A DNA stretch of 64,000 bases, taken from assembly GCF_000819765.1 (NCBI RefSeq), contig NZ_CDBT01000024.1:62001-126000 (forward strand), given 5' to 3'. Every line of letters starts with the position of its first letter. The stretch's first letter is position 1. The translations under genes and the position numbers were made by a program. Shown here piece after piece: positions 9,952 to 19,218 of the stretch. The notes below the pieces were generated by a model. It was not told where the DNA came from, ran no database searches, and worked only from the letters and a program-made list of their open reading frames with translations. Source of the stretch: Aeromonas bivalvium. GTDB lineage: Bacteria > Pseudomonadota > Gammaproteobacteria > Enterobacterales > Aeromonadaceae.

Positions 9952-10239
9952 ATGTGTCCCAGCATTGCCCTGCTCGGAGATCTCGGCACCGATCATGATG
10001 GATTCGTGCCATCGCCCATCATCGCCGCGAGCCCGGATGTCCTGCTCGATGGCAAACCCGTGGCCCGTCAGGGAGATCCCCTGGCGCCCCACGACAAGCC
10101 CAACAACCCGCCCCATCCGCGCAGCATCTCGGGCGGGGTCGGCTCCGTGCTGGTCAACGGCAAGCCCATCGCCGTCACCGGCACCGAGATTGGTTGTGGC
10201 GGCGTGGTGATCGGCAGCGGCACCGGTCAGGCAGGATAA
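9952..10239 (+). CDS. PAAR-domain T6SS spike tip protein
   Basis: A 95-residue stand-alone PAAR protein that caps the VgrG spike and sharpens the puncturing tip. It has the repeating short beta segments and His/Cys residues of the zinc-binding cone: [26 protein letters not shown], then [13 protein letters not shown] and GCGG. The start is the ATG at 9952, preceded by AAGGAG; the upstream GTG at 9922 sits in a hairpin. There is no C-terminal toxin extension, so it should serve the effector encoded downstream. vgrG begins 10 bases later. Confidence 0.93.
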   Translation: MCPSIALLGDLGTDHDGFVPSPIIAASPDVLLDGKPVARQGDPLAPHDKPNNPPHPRSISGGVGSVLVNGKPIAVTGTEIGCGGVVIGSGTGQAG

Positions 10240-10249
10240 GGAGCCATCC

Positions 10250-12277
10250 ATGGCAGACAACACAGGATTGCAGTTCACCGCCCGGGTGGGCACCCTGCCC
10301 GAGACCACCTTCGCCGTGGCCGGGTTCAGCCTGGATGAGCGCCTGAGCGGCCCCTTCACGCTGACCATTGACCTCGCCAGCCACCAGGCCGACATCCCCT
10401 TCGCCGAGGTGCTCGACCAGCCCTGCGAACTGCTGGTCTGGTACCACGGCGAGTTGCAGCGCCGGGTCTGCGGCGTGGTCAGCGACATGGTGCAGGGGGA
10501 CAGCGGCTTTCGCCGCACCCGCTATCAGGTCGTCGTCAGGCCCGCCCTCTGGCGCCTCTCCCTGCGCCGCAACGCCCGCATCTTCCAGGCGCAAAAACCT
10601 GAAGAAATCATCAGCATACTGCTGCAAGAGGCCGGCATCACCGACTATGCCTTCGCCCTGAAACACGACCACCCCCAGCGGGAATACTGCGTCCAGTACC
10701 GGGAGAGCGACCTCGAATTCGTCGAGCGCCTCGCCGCCGAGGAGGGGCTCTTCTATTTTCACGAGTTCGAGGCGGGCAAGCACCGCATCGTCTTTGCCGA
10801 CGATGCCGCCGCCCTGACCCCGGGCCCCGAGCTCTTCTTCAATCTCGGCAACCGCTCCCTGGAGCAGGGTCCTTATGTGCGCCAGTTCCACTACCGCGAA
10901 TCGGTGCGCACCAGCGAGGTGGAGCTGAAAGACTACAGCTTCAAGACCCCGGCTTATGGCCTCTCCCATCATGCCGTCGGCAGTACCCTCGATCACCAAC
11001 GGGATGGCTATCAGCATTTTGACTACCCGGGCCGCTTCAAAGCCGACCCGAGCGGCAAGGCCTTCAGCCAGTACCGGCTCGACGCCCTGCGCCAGGACGC
11101 CATGACGAGCCAAGGCCAGTCCAACTGCGCCGCCCTGCTGCCGGGGCAGCGTTTCTCCCTGAGCGAACATCCCAACGACAGCCTCAACACCGACTGGCAG
11201 ATTGTCCATGTCCGCCACATCGGCAAACAGCCCCAGGCCCTGGAAGAGGAAGGGGGCGATGGCGCCACCACCCTTGGCAACGACTTCTCTGTGGTCAAGG
11301 CCCAGCAGAGCTGGCGCCCTGCCATTCCCCACAAACCCATGGTGGACGGCCCCCAGGTCGCCTTCGTGGTGGGGCCCGAGGGGGAGGAGATCTATTGCGA
11401 CGAGCACGGCCGGGTCAAGCTGCAATTCCCCTGGGACCGCTATGGCTCGAGCAACGACCAAAGCTCCTGCTGGGTGCGGGTGAGCCAGGGCTGGGCCGGC
11501 GGCCAGTACGGCATCATGGCCATCCCCCGCATCGGTCACGAGGTGATCGTTTCCTTCCTGGAAGGGGACCCGGATCAGCCCATCGTCACCGGGCGCACCT
11601 ATCACGCCACCAACCGGCCGCCCTACGAACTGCCTGCCCACAAGACCCGCACCGTGCTGCGCACCGAGACCCACCAGGGGGAGGGCTTCAACGAGCTGCG
11701 CTTCGAGGATCAGGCCGGGCAGGAGGAGATCTACATCCACGGTCAGAAAGACCTGAACCTGCTCATCGAAAACGACGCGGCCTGGCACATCAAGCACGAC
11801 GAGCATCGGGATATCGACCATGAGCGGGTGACCCGCATCAAGGCCAACGACCACCTCAGCGTCGATGGCGAGAAACGGGACCAGATCAAGGGGGACTATT
11901 CCCTCACCGTGGATAGCTCCCTGCATCAGAAGCTGGGGCAATCCCTGCTGGTGGAAGCGGGCAGCGAGGTGCACCACAAGGCGGGCATGAAGATAGTGCT
12001 GGAGGCAGGCGCCGAGCTGACACTCAAGGTCGGTGGCAGCTTTGTGAAAATCGATCCGAGCGGCGTGACCCTCTCCGGCGGCAGCATCAAGCTGAACTCA
12101 GGGGGCAGCCCGGGCTCGGGTTCTGGCTGGGCGGGCAAGATGCCGACCCTGCCCGGTGAGGTGGAAGTGGTGGCGCCCCCCGCCCCCCTGGACCCTGTCC
12201 GTCAGATTGCGACGCTCAAATCCGCCGAGCCCGTGTGCGAGATCTGCGAGCTGCTCGCCAAGGAGGGGGAGGCATGA
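10250..12277 (+). CDS. vgrG: VgrG, T6SS spike protein
   Basis: A 675-residue trimeric spike protein. The gp27-like part covers about residues 1-380, with a typical [21 protein letters not shown] segment. The gp5 OB-fold (about 385-480) carries [17 protein letters not shown] and [11 protein letters not shown] beta-helix follows to about residue 615 with a Gly/Ser-rich end, then a short Pro-rich tail. There is no enzymatic C-terminal extension, so it is a carrier rather than an evolved VgrG. The start is preceded by AAGGAG. Its stop overlaps the chaperone ATG (ATGA), which ties it to the downstream DUF4123-effector pair. Confidence 0.96.
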   Translation: MADNTGLQFTARVGTLPETTFAVAGFSLDERLSGPFTLTIDLASHQADIPFAEVLDQPCELLVWYHGELQRRVCGVVSDMVQGDSGFRRTRYQVVVRPALWRLSLRRNARIFQAQKPEEIISILLQEAGITDYAFALKHDHPQREYCVQYRESDLEFVERLAAEEGLFYFHEFEAGKHRIVFADDAAALTPGPELFFNLGNRSLEQGPYVRQFHYRESVRTSEVELKDYSFKTPAYGLSHHAVGSTLDHQRDGYQHFDYPGRFKADPSGKAFSQYRLDALRQDAMTSQGQSNCAALLPGQRFSLSEHPNDSLNTDWQIVHVRHIGKQPQALEEEGGDGATTLGNDFSVVKAQQSWRPAIPHKPMVDGPQVAFVVGPEGEEIYCDEHGRVKLQFPWDRYGSSNDQSSCWVRVSQGWAGGQYGIMAIPRIGHEVIVSFLEGDPDQPIVTGRTYHATNRPPYELPAHKTRTVLRTETHQGEGFNELRFEDQAGQEEIYIHGQKDLNLLIENDAAWHIKHDEHRDIDHERVTRIKANDHLSVDGEKRDQIKGDYSLTVDSSLHQKLGQSLLVEAGSEVHHKAGMKIVLEAGAELTLKVGGSFVKIDPSGVTLSGGSIKLNSGGSPGSGSGWAGKMPTLPGEVEVVAPPAPLDPVRQIATLKSAEPVCEICELLAKEGEA

Positions 12278-13149
12278 CACACCCTCTGCCGCCCCTGACG
12301 TTGGCGCAAGGAGAACGACTCTATTTGTTGCTTGATGGCGGCCAGATCCCGTGTATTGAACGGACCTTGTTTGAAATTTCCGACTCACCCGACTATCAGC
12401 CCATCTACCTGCATCAGCCTTGGGACAGCCTGCGGGAGGTGAGCCCCTGTCTGGTCAGCGCCAGCCGGACACTGCTGGACTGGTTTATGGAAAAGCGTGA
12501 ACCATCATGGGGTTACCTGTTATCTTCCCCCCTCGAATTGCTGGCGTTGGCCGAGAGCCTGCGCACGCTCATCGAGGTCGAGAGCCCCTATGGCAGCCGC
12601 ATTCTGCTCAAGATGGCCAAACCCGAGACCATGGGACGGCTGCTGATGGATGAGGACCCCTGGCTGTGGCAGGGGATAGGGCAGGTCTGGATCCCGACGC
12701 CAGAGGGCTGGCAGCACCGGCAGGCCCCCCCTGTGCTTGCCCCAAGACAGGGTGAACGGTTGCGGCTGACCGATGAGCAGTGGACGCGGCTGGGGGAGGT
12801 CACCTGGCAGAACACGCTGGGGGCGATAGGGCGCCATATGGAGAAATGGTTTCCCGCGCGGCTGGCCGAGCAGACAGATGCTCCTCGGTGGATCGCCGAG
12901 TGGGCCGAGTGGGGCTATGGCAGGGGATTTCAGAGCGAGCGGGATCTGCTGCTGATGTTCAACCTGCTGGGCTATCTGGGAGACACCGTGTTGACCCCGG
13001 CGCAACAGGTGCCAGGTGAAGAAGACGAGGTGGACGACATACGCGAACTGGCGCTGAACCCATCGAGCCAGACCCCGTCCCAACGTATTGAACGGGCCGC
13101 CGAACTGGCCCAGGCTCGCGTGCAGAACAAGAAGGAGAGAGTGGCATGA
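12274..13149 (+). CDS. DUF4123 T6SS effector chaperone (Tap/Tec type)
   Basis: A 291-residue DUF4123 protein. Such adaptors load a cognate effector onto its VgrG (Tap-1/TecC family, established for Vibrio and Aeromonas). The DUF4123 region lies at about residues 20-140 with [10 protein letters not shown] near the start and [19 protein letters not shown]; a helical, acidic C-terminal part follows. The start is the ATG overlapping the vgrG stop, and its own stop overlaps the effector start, both by ATGA, so the three proteins are translationally coupled. The likely client is the next gene. Confidence 0.93.
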   Translation: MTHPLPPLTLAQGERLYLLLDGGQIPCIERTLFEISDSPDYQPIYLHQPWDSLREVSPCLVSASRTLLDWFMEKREPSWGYLLSSPLELLALAESLRTLIEVESPYGSRILLKMAKPETMGRLLMDEDPWLWQGIGQVWIPTPEGWQHRQAPPVLAPRQGERLRLTDEQWTRLGEVTWQNTLGAIGRHMEKWFPARLAEQTDAPRWIAEWAEWGYGRGFQSERDLLLMFNLLGYLGDTVLTPAQQVPGEEDEVDDIRELALNPSSQTPSQRIERAAELAQARVQNKKERVA

Positions 13150-16100
13150 GCACCCCCAATCAGGCTGCCCAGTGTGCAAATCCGAGTGACGGCAAGCACC
13201 CCGCCGGGGCCTGTCCGTTCAAGAACAAAGAGATAGCCATAGTACCGGTGCGTTATGCACTGGATGAGGGGTTCGTCTCCCCCCAGCGTCAGCCGCACCC
13301 CTTGCCAGGCAAAGGTTTCAAGGGGGCCCTGACGCTCAAGAGTCGCGCATACACCCTGCGCCAACTGCGCGATGGCTGGCTCTATGTCTATGACGAGACC
13401 GCCAAGGTGCTCGATGAGTACGAGATCAAGGGGGCGCAATTTGTCAGCGCCAGCAAGGGGAGCAAGGGACATCTGCTCTATCTGGCGCCCCACACCCTGA
13501 TGTTGATCTACTCTCCCGAACGCTGGACCACCCGCATCAAGGGCGAGATGACGAAAAATGCCAGCCTGCGTGGCAGCTGGATGCGCAAGGTCACGCCACT
13601 CAGCTTCGCCACCACCTTGAAGGCGGCCCATTGCGGGGTAACCGACTTGCTCGCACAGGTGGCAGATCTTGGCATGCCGAATCAGGACTTCTCGCTAAGC
13701 TGTACCCCTCTGTCTCAGCCCGAAGAGGAAGGGAAGCTGGGGGCCATCAAGCTGCTGCGGCACAAAGCTGCCGGAACGCCTGAGGCCTACAAGGCCGGTA
13801 TGCCGGATCCCAAGAGCGCCATGATGGTTGCCCTGGATGACCCCTTGGCCGATCTCGCCGACCTCAGTATGGAGGTCAACAATCTGCTGGCCAAACGCGA
13901 AGCCCTGCTGGGTGAGAATGACACCATCAGAAAAACCAATAGCCACAAGCTGATGATGGCAGAGGTGACCCGCAATCTGGCAAGGGTCCGGTTAGATGAG
14001 AAGGAACTGCCCGCTTCCGTCAGAGGCAATGTGGCCAAAACCCAGGCTTTTGAAGAGGCGCTGGATGATTATCTGGGGGACCGGTATCTCGCCGATGCCG
14101 AAAGCATGAGCGCAGAGCCCGGTATGGTGACATTCAACTCCCCCATGGCCCAGCAAGCCGATGCCAAGCTCCAGCGCCTGCGTGACCAGTACGGTTTCAA
14201 CCCTTCCAGCAAGCAGGTCAATCAATGGAAGGAGCGTGCCGCCTTCCAGGATGAGGTCAATTGGGGCGGACTCAATGGCTTTATCAAACAGTATCAGGTG
14301 CCCCTCAATGAGCTGGAACTGGCCCTGGGTCGCGCCCACGAAGATCTGCGCAATGGCCTGACCCGCCTCAAGGCCGATCCGCTGCCCTTTGGTCTGGATA
14401 ACAGGACGGCCAGGGGACAGGCCTATCTGTTGACCCTGATAGCCGAAGCGGCGCAGGCGACCACCCTCAGCTGCACCAGCCAGGACCACAAAAAAGCACT
14501 GGAAAAACTGCTGGATGAGAAACGCCGGGACAACCTGCTGGCGCTGGCCCCCTATGGTTTTGATAGTGATCTGCACAAGGGGTTGAGCGAGCAGACGGTG
14601 GACAATACCTGGCTCAGCACCTCTTCGGGGGACATGACGGCTCTCTTTGGTCGAGTGGCCGAGTTGGAGACACTGCTGGGGGAGGAGAGGCTCAAGCAGA
14701 AGCCCTGGTTCCAGACGGTCGAGGCCGTGATCGACGCCATCAAAGGGGCGGGTCAATCCCTTGCCAAGGGGGCCCATGCCCAGATCATGGCGGCCATCTT
14801 GCCCCATGCCTGGAAGAACAGCCTGGCAGGCAACTTAAGGCTGGTACTGCTCGAATCCCTGCTTGGCGACAAGCCGCTCCAGGTCGACAGCGGTTTCAAG
14901 CTGCGCTGGGGTGGTTTCCAGAGCAAGATGCAGCCTATCGTCAAGCAAATGGCCGTCATCTCCTCGCCCCCGCCCGGGCGCAACACCACGGTGCAAGCCA
15001 TCAATGGCCAGTTAAGGGCCTTGCAACAAGAGCTTGATACCCTGATAGCCGCCGAGATGCCGCAACTGGTCAGACTCAAGGGGGAGCTCTACCAGCAGCA
15101 GGCACGGCAATATATAGGCGACTATCTGGCGAGCGTGCGCACTGGGGTGAGCAAGGGGGTCTCGGCCATGAATGAGCGTGTGCCCAATATGGGTACCTTC
15201 GGCGGCTTGGTGGCCCTGCTCAACCTCTGGAACCTGAGTGTGGTCATTGCCGGAACGGCGCAAAACGCCCAGTCTATCGGCCGGGAGCGGGCCTCACTGC
15301 AATTGGGGGCTGCCTTTGCCTGGACAGGGAACGCCATTGCTGCGCTCTACCAGGGGGCGGCGTGGGAGAAGTTAAAGCCTCTAGTAACTAACGGAAAAAC
15401 ACTGACATCATTGTCAATTAGTGACGTGCTGGGAAGTAAGGATGGGGCTTTGATTAGGTCCTTCTCTATACGGATGTTAGCTTTTGCTGGGTTGGGAATG
15501 GTGGCTGCAGGGGCAGAGATGTGGGACTCCTTCCAGGCCAGCAAGGATCCTCTGATAAGCAGCATGGAAAAAACACTTCTGCAAATGAAAGCGGTTGTAT
15601 TGCTAGGCCAGGGGGGGATCTTTTTTACTCAGCTTGTGTTCTTAGGTATCAATGGGTTTGGTGGCTCGTCCATAGCAGCGATTTTTGCACCCTGGATGGC
15701 GGTTGGATTATTTGTGCTAGGTGCCGCCTATCTGGTACTGACAGTGCTGCTGAATATCTTTAAACGTTCGGATCTGGAAAAGTGGTTGCTGCAATCCACT
15801 TGGGGCAAGCAGCCCGCCAACTGGTCCGCAGAAGACGAACTGGCTCGCTTTGAGTTGCTGGTCAATAAGCCTGGTGCCAGCCTGACGGTGGTGCGTTCCC
15901 CGGCCCAGGGCTGGATGGACAGCGGTCGCCCCCAGTGGCAGTTGCAACTCTCGCTGCCAGCTCACTTGAGAGGGCAGACCATAGGTTTAAAGGTCATCGG
16001 CCAGCCAATTGCTCGCGCCGGTCAAATGGTGCCGGTACGCTCCAAAGAGGATCTGGCGCGCTATCAGGCTGCCATGCAGCCCAAGACGCTGGAGACACAA

Positions 16101-16316
16101 CGCGGACGCTGGGATGAGATGGTCTATTCCCTGCCGCTGGGGGTCGATACCAATACCGCCATCAAACTGGAGCTGGGATATATGGGTGGCATGGTACAGC
16201 GGCAATTTGTCTTCAAGGGCAGCGGCAATAGTGGTGGACCTATCACTTTGAATTCCAGCAGCGGTGAATTAAGTTCTATGCCCGCCCTGGTAGTTGGTAA
16301 ACAAGGGAGTAAATAA
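13146..16316 (+). CDS. VasX/TseC-like pore-forming T6SS effector
   Basis: A 1056-residue putative antibacterial effector. The N-terminus resembles the VasX N-terminal region: CPFKNKEIAIVPVRYAL, a LPGKGF segment, then YTLRQLRDGWLYVYDE. Residues about 180-670 are mostly helical. A hydrophobic region follows (about 684-705, 770-795 and 815-873), as expected for a colicin-like membrane-inserting toxin. The last ~163 residues form a conserved, probably beta-rich tail. The stretch around 15361-15770 is visibly more AT-rich than the rest of the gene. Upstream neighbours are its VgrG and chaperone; its stop overlaps the immunity gene by TAATG. Pore formation is inferred from relatives, not shown here. 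Confidence 0.88.
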   Translation: MSTPNQAAQCANPSDGKHPAGACPFKNKEIAIVPVRYALDEGFVSPQRQPHPLPGKGFKGALTLKSRAYTLRQLRDGWLYVYDETAKVLDEYEIKGAQFVSASKGSKGHLLYLAPHTLMLIYSPERWTTRIKGEMTKNASLRGSWMRKVTPLSFATTLKAAHCGVTDLLAQVADLGMPNQDFSLSCTPLSQPEEEGKLGAIKLLRHKAAGTPEAYKAGMPDPKSAMMVALDDPLADLADLSMEVNNLLAKREALLGENDTIRKTNSHKLMMAEVTRNLARVRLDEKELPASVRGNVAKTQAFEEALDDYLGDRYLADAESMSAEPGMVTFNSPMAQQADAKLQRLRDQYGFNPSSKQVNQWKERAAFQDEVNWGGLNGFIKQYQVPLNELELALGRAHEDLRNGLTRLKADPLPFGLDNRTARGQAYLLTLIAEAAQATTLSCTSQDHKKALEKLLDEKRRDNLLALAPYGFDSDLHKGLSEQTVDNTWLSTSSGDMTALFGRVAELETLLGEERLKQKPWFQTVEAVIDAIKGAGQSLAKGAHAQIMAAILPHAWKNSLAGNLRLVLLESLLGDKPLQVDSGFKLRWGGFQSKMQPIVKQMAVISSPPPGRNTTVQAINGQLRALQQELDTLIAAEMPQLVRLKGELYQQQARQYIGDYLASVRTGVSKGVSAMNERVPNMGTFGGLVALLNLWNLSVVIAGTAQNAQSIGRERASLQLGAAFAWTGNAIAALYQGAAWEKLKPLVTNGKTLTSLSISDVLGSKDGALIRSFSIRMLAFAGLGMVAAGAEMWDSFQASKDPLISSMEKTLLQMKAVVLLGQGGIFFTQLVFLGINGFGGSSIAAIFAPWMAVGLFVLGAAYLVLTVLLNIFKRSDLEKWLLQSTWGKQPANWSAEDELARFELLVNKPGASLTVVRSPAQGWMDSGRPQWQLQLSLPAHLRGQTIGLKVIGQPIARAGQMVPVRSKEDLARYQAAMQPKTLETQRGRWDEMVYSLPLGVDTNTAIKLELGYMGGMVQRQFVFKGSGNSGGPITLNSSSGELSSMPALVVGKQGSK

Positions 16317-17122
16317 TGAACAACACGAATGAAGCAGCTGGGGCAAGCGAGCAAGAAACCCCTTTTCATCAGCTACCGCAGGAAGAACAGCAACGCATTA
16401 GCAATGCCAATCAGAAAAAAGTGTATGAGGCTCAGACGTGCTATGAATGGGATATTAAAGTTCCAACAACTTTCGCCTGGCCAATAATATTGATAGTCGT
16501 TGGCGCTATGATGCTATTCGGAGGTGCGGTGGTATGGTTTGCTGGAGATAATGATTGGGCTTTTGTTTATATGATGGTCGGTATGTCGATAGTGATGACG
16601 TTCTATTTACGTTATTTGGTGATGGCGGATAAGCATTACCATTATCGGTTAACAACAGAGGGTTTAATCGTCACTTATCATGAGGCTATTCCCGAAGTGG
16701 CCTACACTATAGTGCGTGGTTTGGCTTGGCTTGGAGTGGTGGTGTGCGTGATGGCCGTGGCTGTACTGGGACCGCTAGCACTGGTTGGCGCAGGCGGCAT
16801 GGCTCTTTTGGCCGTGTTTTTCACTGGTTTTGAAAAAAAAACCACGACTGAATACACGGTGTTTAATAAAGATAAAAAATACGTTGTGAAGGTAGTAAAA
16901 AAAAGAAGTCTTATTCGGTTTGATGTCATCCCATTTAGCTGGTTTGAGTTTTCTTATATGTATTGCCATAAAGAAGATCTATATAAAATTCTGTCATGTT
17001 TGATGGGAGAACTTGGATGTGATGAATATAGAGAATTTAAAAGTGAACTATCTCTTCGCAGGACCCCTGTTGGTGTATTGGATGTTGGCGCCCCAAGAAA
17101 ACTGGATGAAATAAATAAGTAG
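16316..17122 (+). CDS. Probable T6SS immunity protein 1 (membrane)
   Basis: A 268-residue inner-membrane protein, translationally coupled to the effector by TAATG and therefore its likely immunity protein. Hydrophobic segments lie at about residues 54-75, 82-103 and 138-172 (probably four helices). A conserved soluble N-terminus includes LPQEEQQRI and NANQK. The C-terminal third is charged and AT-rich and differs strongly from its homologue at 17713-18426. No family name is recognised; the arrangement matches TsiC/TsiV2-type immunity to colicin-like T6SS effectors. Base composition is clearly more AT-rich than vgrG, a sign of horizontal exchange. Confidence 0.8.
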   Translation: MNNTNEAAGASEQETPFHQLPQEEQQRISNANQKKVYEAQTCYEWDIKVPTTFAWPIILIVVGAMMLFGGAVVWFAGDNDWAFVYMMVGMSIVMTFYLRYLVMADKHYHYRLTTEGLIVTYHEAIPEVAYTIVRGLAWLGVVVCVMAVAVLGPLALVGAGGMALLAVFFTGFEKKTTTEYTVFNKDKKYVVKVVKKRSLIRFDVIPFSWFEFSYMYCHKEDLYKILSCLMGELGCDEYREFKSELSLRRTPVGVLDVGAPRKLDEINK

Positions 17123-17222
17123 CTTATTAGTATGGAGTGTTTATTTAGATGTGACAGTCGTAGGGGTATTAGAATGATTGGTGTAAGAGACGTGGCTATT
17201 TAAATCAACTCAGGGCTACCAA

Positions 17223-17713
17223 TCTGCCGAGGACGAACTGGCTCGCTTTGAATTGCTGGTCAATAAGCCTGGTGCCAGCCTGACGGTGGTGCGCTCCCCG
17301 GCCCAGGGCTGGATGGACACTGGTCGCCCCCAGTGGCAGTTGCAACTCTCGCTGCCGGCTCACTTGCGAGGGCAGACCATAGGACTGAAGGTCATCGGCC
17401 AGCCTCTGGCCCGCGCTGGTCAGATGGTGCCGGTACGCTCCAAGGAGGATCTGGTGCGCTATCAAGCGGCCATGCAGCCTAGGACGCTTGAGACACAGCG
17501 CGGACGCTGGGATGAGATGATCTATACCCTACCGCTGGGGGTCGATACCAATACCGCCATCAAGCTGGAGCTGGGCTATTTGGGTGGCATGGTGCAGCGG
17601 CAATTTTTTTCAAGGGCAACGGCAATAGCAACGGCCCCATTATATTGGATACCAGCAGTGGTGAGGTGAACTCTATGCCTGCACTAGTGGTTGGCACGCA
17701 AGGGAATAAATAA
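17223..17713 (+). pseudogene. Orphan copy of effector C-terminal module (frameshifted)
   Basis: A truncated duplicate of the effector's last ~163 codons, collinear with 15825-16316. It is 491 bp against 492 bp; the only length difference is a missing T in a T run (seven Ts at 17604-17610). Restoring one T gives an intact frame ending in MPALVVGTQGNK, whose TAA overlaps the next ATG exactly as in the full effector. No ATG start, ribosome site or upstream effector body exists; the frame is closed by a stop at 17184. It is probably a relic of an earlier effector, useful now only as recombination homology. Confidence 0.88.
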
Positions 17714-18426
17714 TGAACGAGGCGAACGAGCAGGACATCCCTTTTCATCTGCTGCCGCAGGAAGAGCAACAACGTATAATCAATGCCAATCAGAAAAGGG
17801 TGCGTGAGGCCCCTACGCTCCATGAATGGGGGATTAGGGTAAAAACACCTTTTGTCTGGCTAGTTATTTCAATCCCAGTTGGTATTATGATGTCTATTGG
17901 TATATGGCTAGTGTATAGCGATGATGATGCAGGTTGGGCTCCTATTATCATGGGGGGAATAGTTGCGGCCTTTACTCGTTACTTATGGCTAGCAGATAAA
18001 AACTATCATTATCGACTGACAACAGAAGGCTTAATCGTCACTTATCATGACGCCATTCCTGAAATAGCCTATAAAATAGTCCGGGGCTTGGCTTGGCTGG
18101 GAGTGGCTGTATGTGTGATGGCGGTAGCAGTATTGGGGCCGTTAGCACTGGTTGGTGCAGGTGGTATGGCGCTCTTTGCGGTGTTTTTCACTGATTTTAA
18201 GAGTGAAGTTTCAGAACATGATACCATGTTTAAGAAAGACTGGCCCTACACGCTGTCTATTTCTAATAGAAAAAAGGCACTGAGATTTGAATCCACCCCC
18301 TTTACAGTTGCATATAGCGACAATTTATATTGTAAGTCCGAGGATTTTGAACGTGTTATTGAACTGATTAAAAATCAAATCAGATGCGTCGAGATAAAAA
18401 ATATAAAAGGTCATCCAATGATTTGA
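17713..18426 (+). CDS. Probable T6SS immunity protein 2 (orphan paralogue)
   Basis: A 237-residue homologue of immunity protein 1. Both share the N-terminal LPQEEQQRI and NANQK elements and a nearly identical membrane core (HYRLTTEGLIVTYH, then VRGLAWLGV and VLGPLALVGAGGMAL). They diverge in the first membrane hairpin and completely in the C-terminal ~60 residues. Its TAATG junction is to the broken effector tail, so it lacks a complete cognate toxin here. Orphan immunity genes of this kind are known in T6SS clusters and protect against relatives carrying the older toxin; that role is inferred. AT-rich like copy 1. Confidence 0.78.
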   Translation: MNEANEQDIPFHLLPQEEQQRIINANQKRVREAPTLHEWGIRVKTPFVWLVISIPVGIMMSIGIWLVYSDDDAGWAPIIMGGIVAAFTRYLWLADKNYHYRLTTEGLIVTYHDAIPEIAYKIVRGLAWLGVAVCVMAVAVLGPLALVGAGGMALFAVFFTDFKSEVSEHDTMFKKDWPYTLSISNRKKALRFESTPFTVAYSDNLYCKSEDFERVIELIKNQIRCVEIKNIKGHPMI

Positions 18427-18479
18427 TTTTAAGATCTCGACAGTGATTGATAAATAACTCTTGTTGCTATTCACTAGGA

Positions 18480-18508
18480 AGCCAGTTTGTTCGATGAACA
18501 AGCTGGCT
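18480..18508 (+). repeat. 13-bp inverted repeat after immunity gene 2
   Basis: AGCCAGTTTGTTC (18480-18492) pairs with GAACAAGCTGGCT (18496-18508) around a 3-nt loop, with a single G-T pair. There is no T run after it. It lies 54 nt behind the orphan immunity gene and could end its transcript or mark a recombination joint. Confidence 0.5.
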
Positions 18509-18550
18509 CACTATCCGGCGATTTTCTTGAGCCCCAATAAGGAAACTTGA

Positions 18551-18668
18551 ATGGCATATTCTATACCTTTGACACCAATACCGCCGTCAAGCTGGAGTTG
18601 GGGTATCTCGGGGGTATGATTCAGCGGGACTTCATTTTCAAGGGCAGAAGTAGCAGTGGCGGCCCTGT
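18551..18668 (+). pseudogene. Second remnant of effector C-terminal module
   Basis: A short decayed copy of the same effector tail. The frame reads FDTNTAVKLELGYLGGMIQR, then DFIFKGRSSSGGP, equivalent to effector residues around 1000-1040. Several codons before the Asp-Thr-Asn are lost relative to the full gene, and the copy ends abruptly within the Gly-Gly-Pro turn. It supports at least two past replacement events. Its immunity partner is missing. Confidence 0.75.
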
Positions 18669-18895
18669 CGCAGTGCTTTGCCGAACGCTACTTCGCCGCC
18701 CATCCCGAGCTGGCAGTCTGGAGCGAGCCATTGCCACCCGAGCAGTGGGCCAAGCCGAGCGAGCGGTTGACCCGTTGCAACCAGCTGCTGGCGGAGCAAT
18801 ACGCCGAGGGCCGGAACATCTTCACCGTGGGTGACGTGCGCGAATTGCTGGGGGAGGAGATAACCCCGCAGGCCGCTCAGACGTTGGCGCACTGA
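18656..18895 (+). pseudogene. 3' fragment of an unrecognised gene
   Basis: A GC-rich open frame of about 79 codons beginning inside the effector remnant and running to a TGA. It reads as genuine protein (LSQCFAERYFAAHPELAVW, later NIFTVGDVRELLGEEITPQ), with codon use like the chromosome and unlike the AT-rich immunity genes. No start codon with a ribosome site is present; the frame fuses to the remnant at about 18660. It is best read as the surviving 3' end of a gene cut by the toxin-module rearrangement. I do not recognise the family. Confidence 0.5.
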
Positions 18896-19218
18896 GGCGA
18901 TAAACCAGCGGGCACGGTGGGGCTGCCGCTGCCCAGCCTGACTGCATGGAGATGGTATTCACAAGACACAGGTTTCAAGCCGATGTCTTGCATACAAGGC
19001 GTTAACACGCACTTCCTTCTGCATCAATCTCAGGCCTTGCTGAACATAAGGCAAGGCGTCCTGCCACGCTTGTGCCCTGATGTGGGGGACTGGGGATTGC
19101 CATGCCCCGGATAGCCAGCTCTGCCTGCTGTTTGCAACCGACGCTGGCATGGCTCAATGCACATTCAGAAGCTCTGGGGTTGCAGGTGCCAGGCTCATGG
19201 GTCGTTATCTCTTGCGTC
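18896..19218. other. Gene-free stretch at end of T6SS region
   Basis: This gap lies between the gene fragment and the convergent yjfF stop. Short frames occur on both strands (for example minus-strand 18959-19150), but none has a recognisable domain or a ribosome site. No terminator-like hairpin was found. It may hold further debris of the rearranged region. Confidence 0.4.

Noticed and set aside
17604..17610. Programmed ribosomal frameshift in the orphan effector tail
   Set aside because: The copy has no start codon or ribosome site, so there is no translated frame to shift; simple decay is enough.
13146..18895. Insertion sequence or prophage as cause of the toxin-module copies
   Set aside because: No transposase, integrase, terminal inverted repeats or target duplications were seen; homologous recombination between tails explains the pattern better.
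18959..19150. Minus-strand frame of 63 codons after the T6SS region
   Set aside because: Part of it reads protein-like, but there is no start signal or known domain, so a gene cannot be supported.
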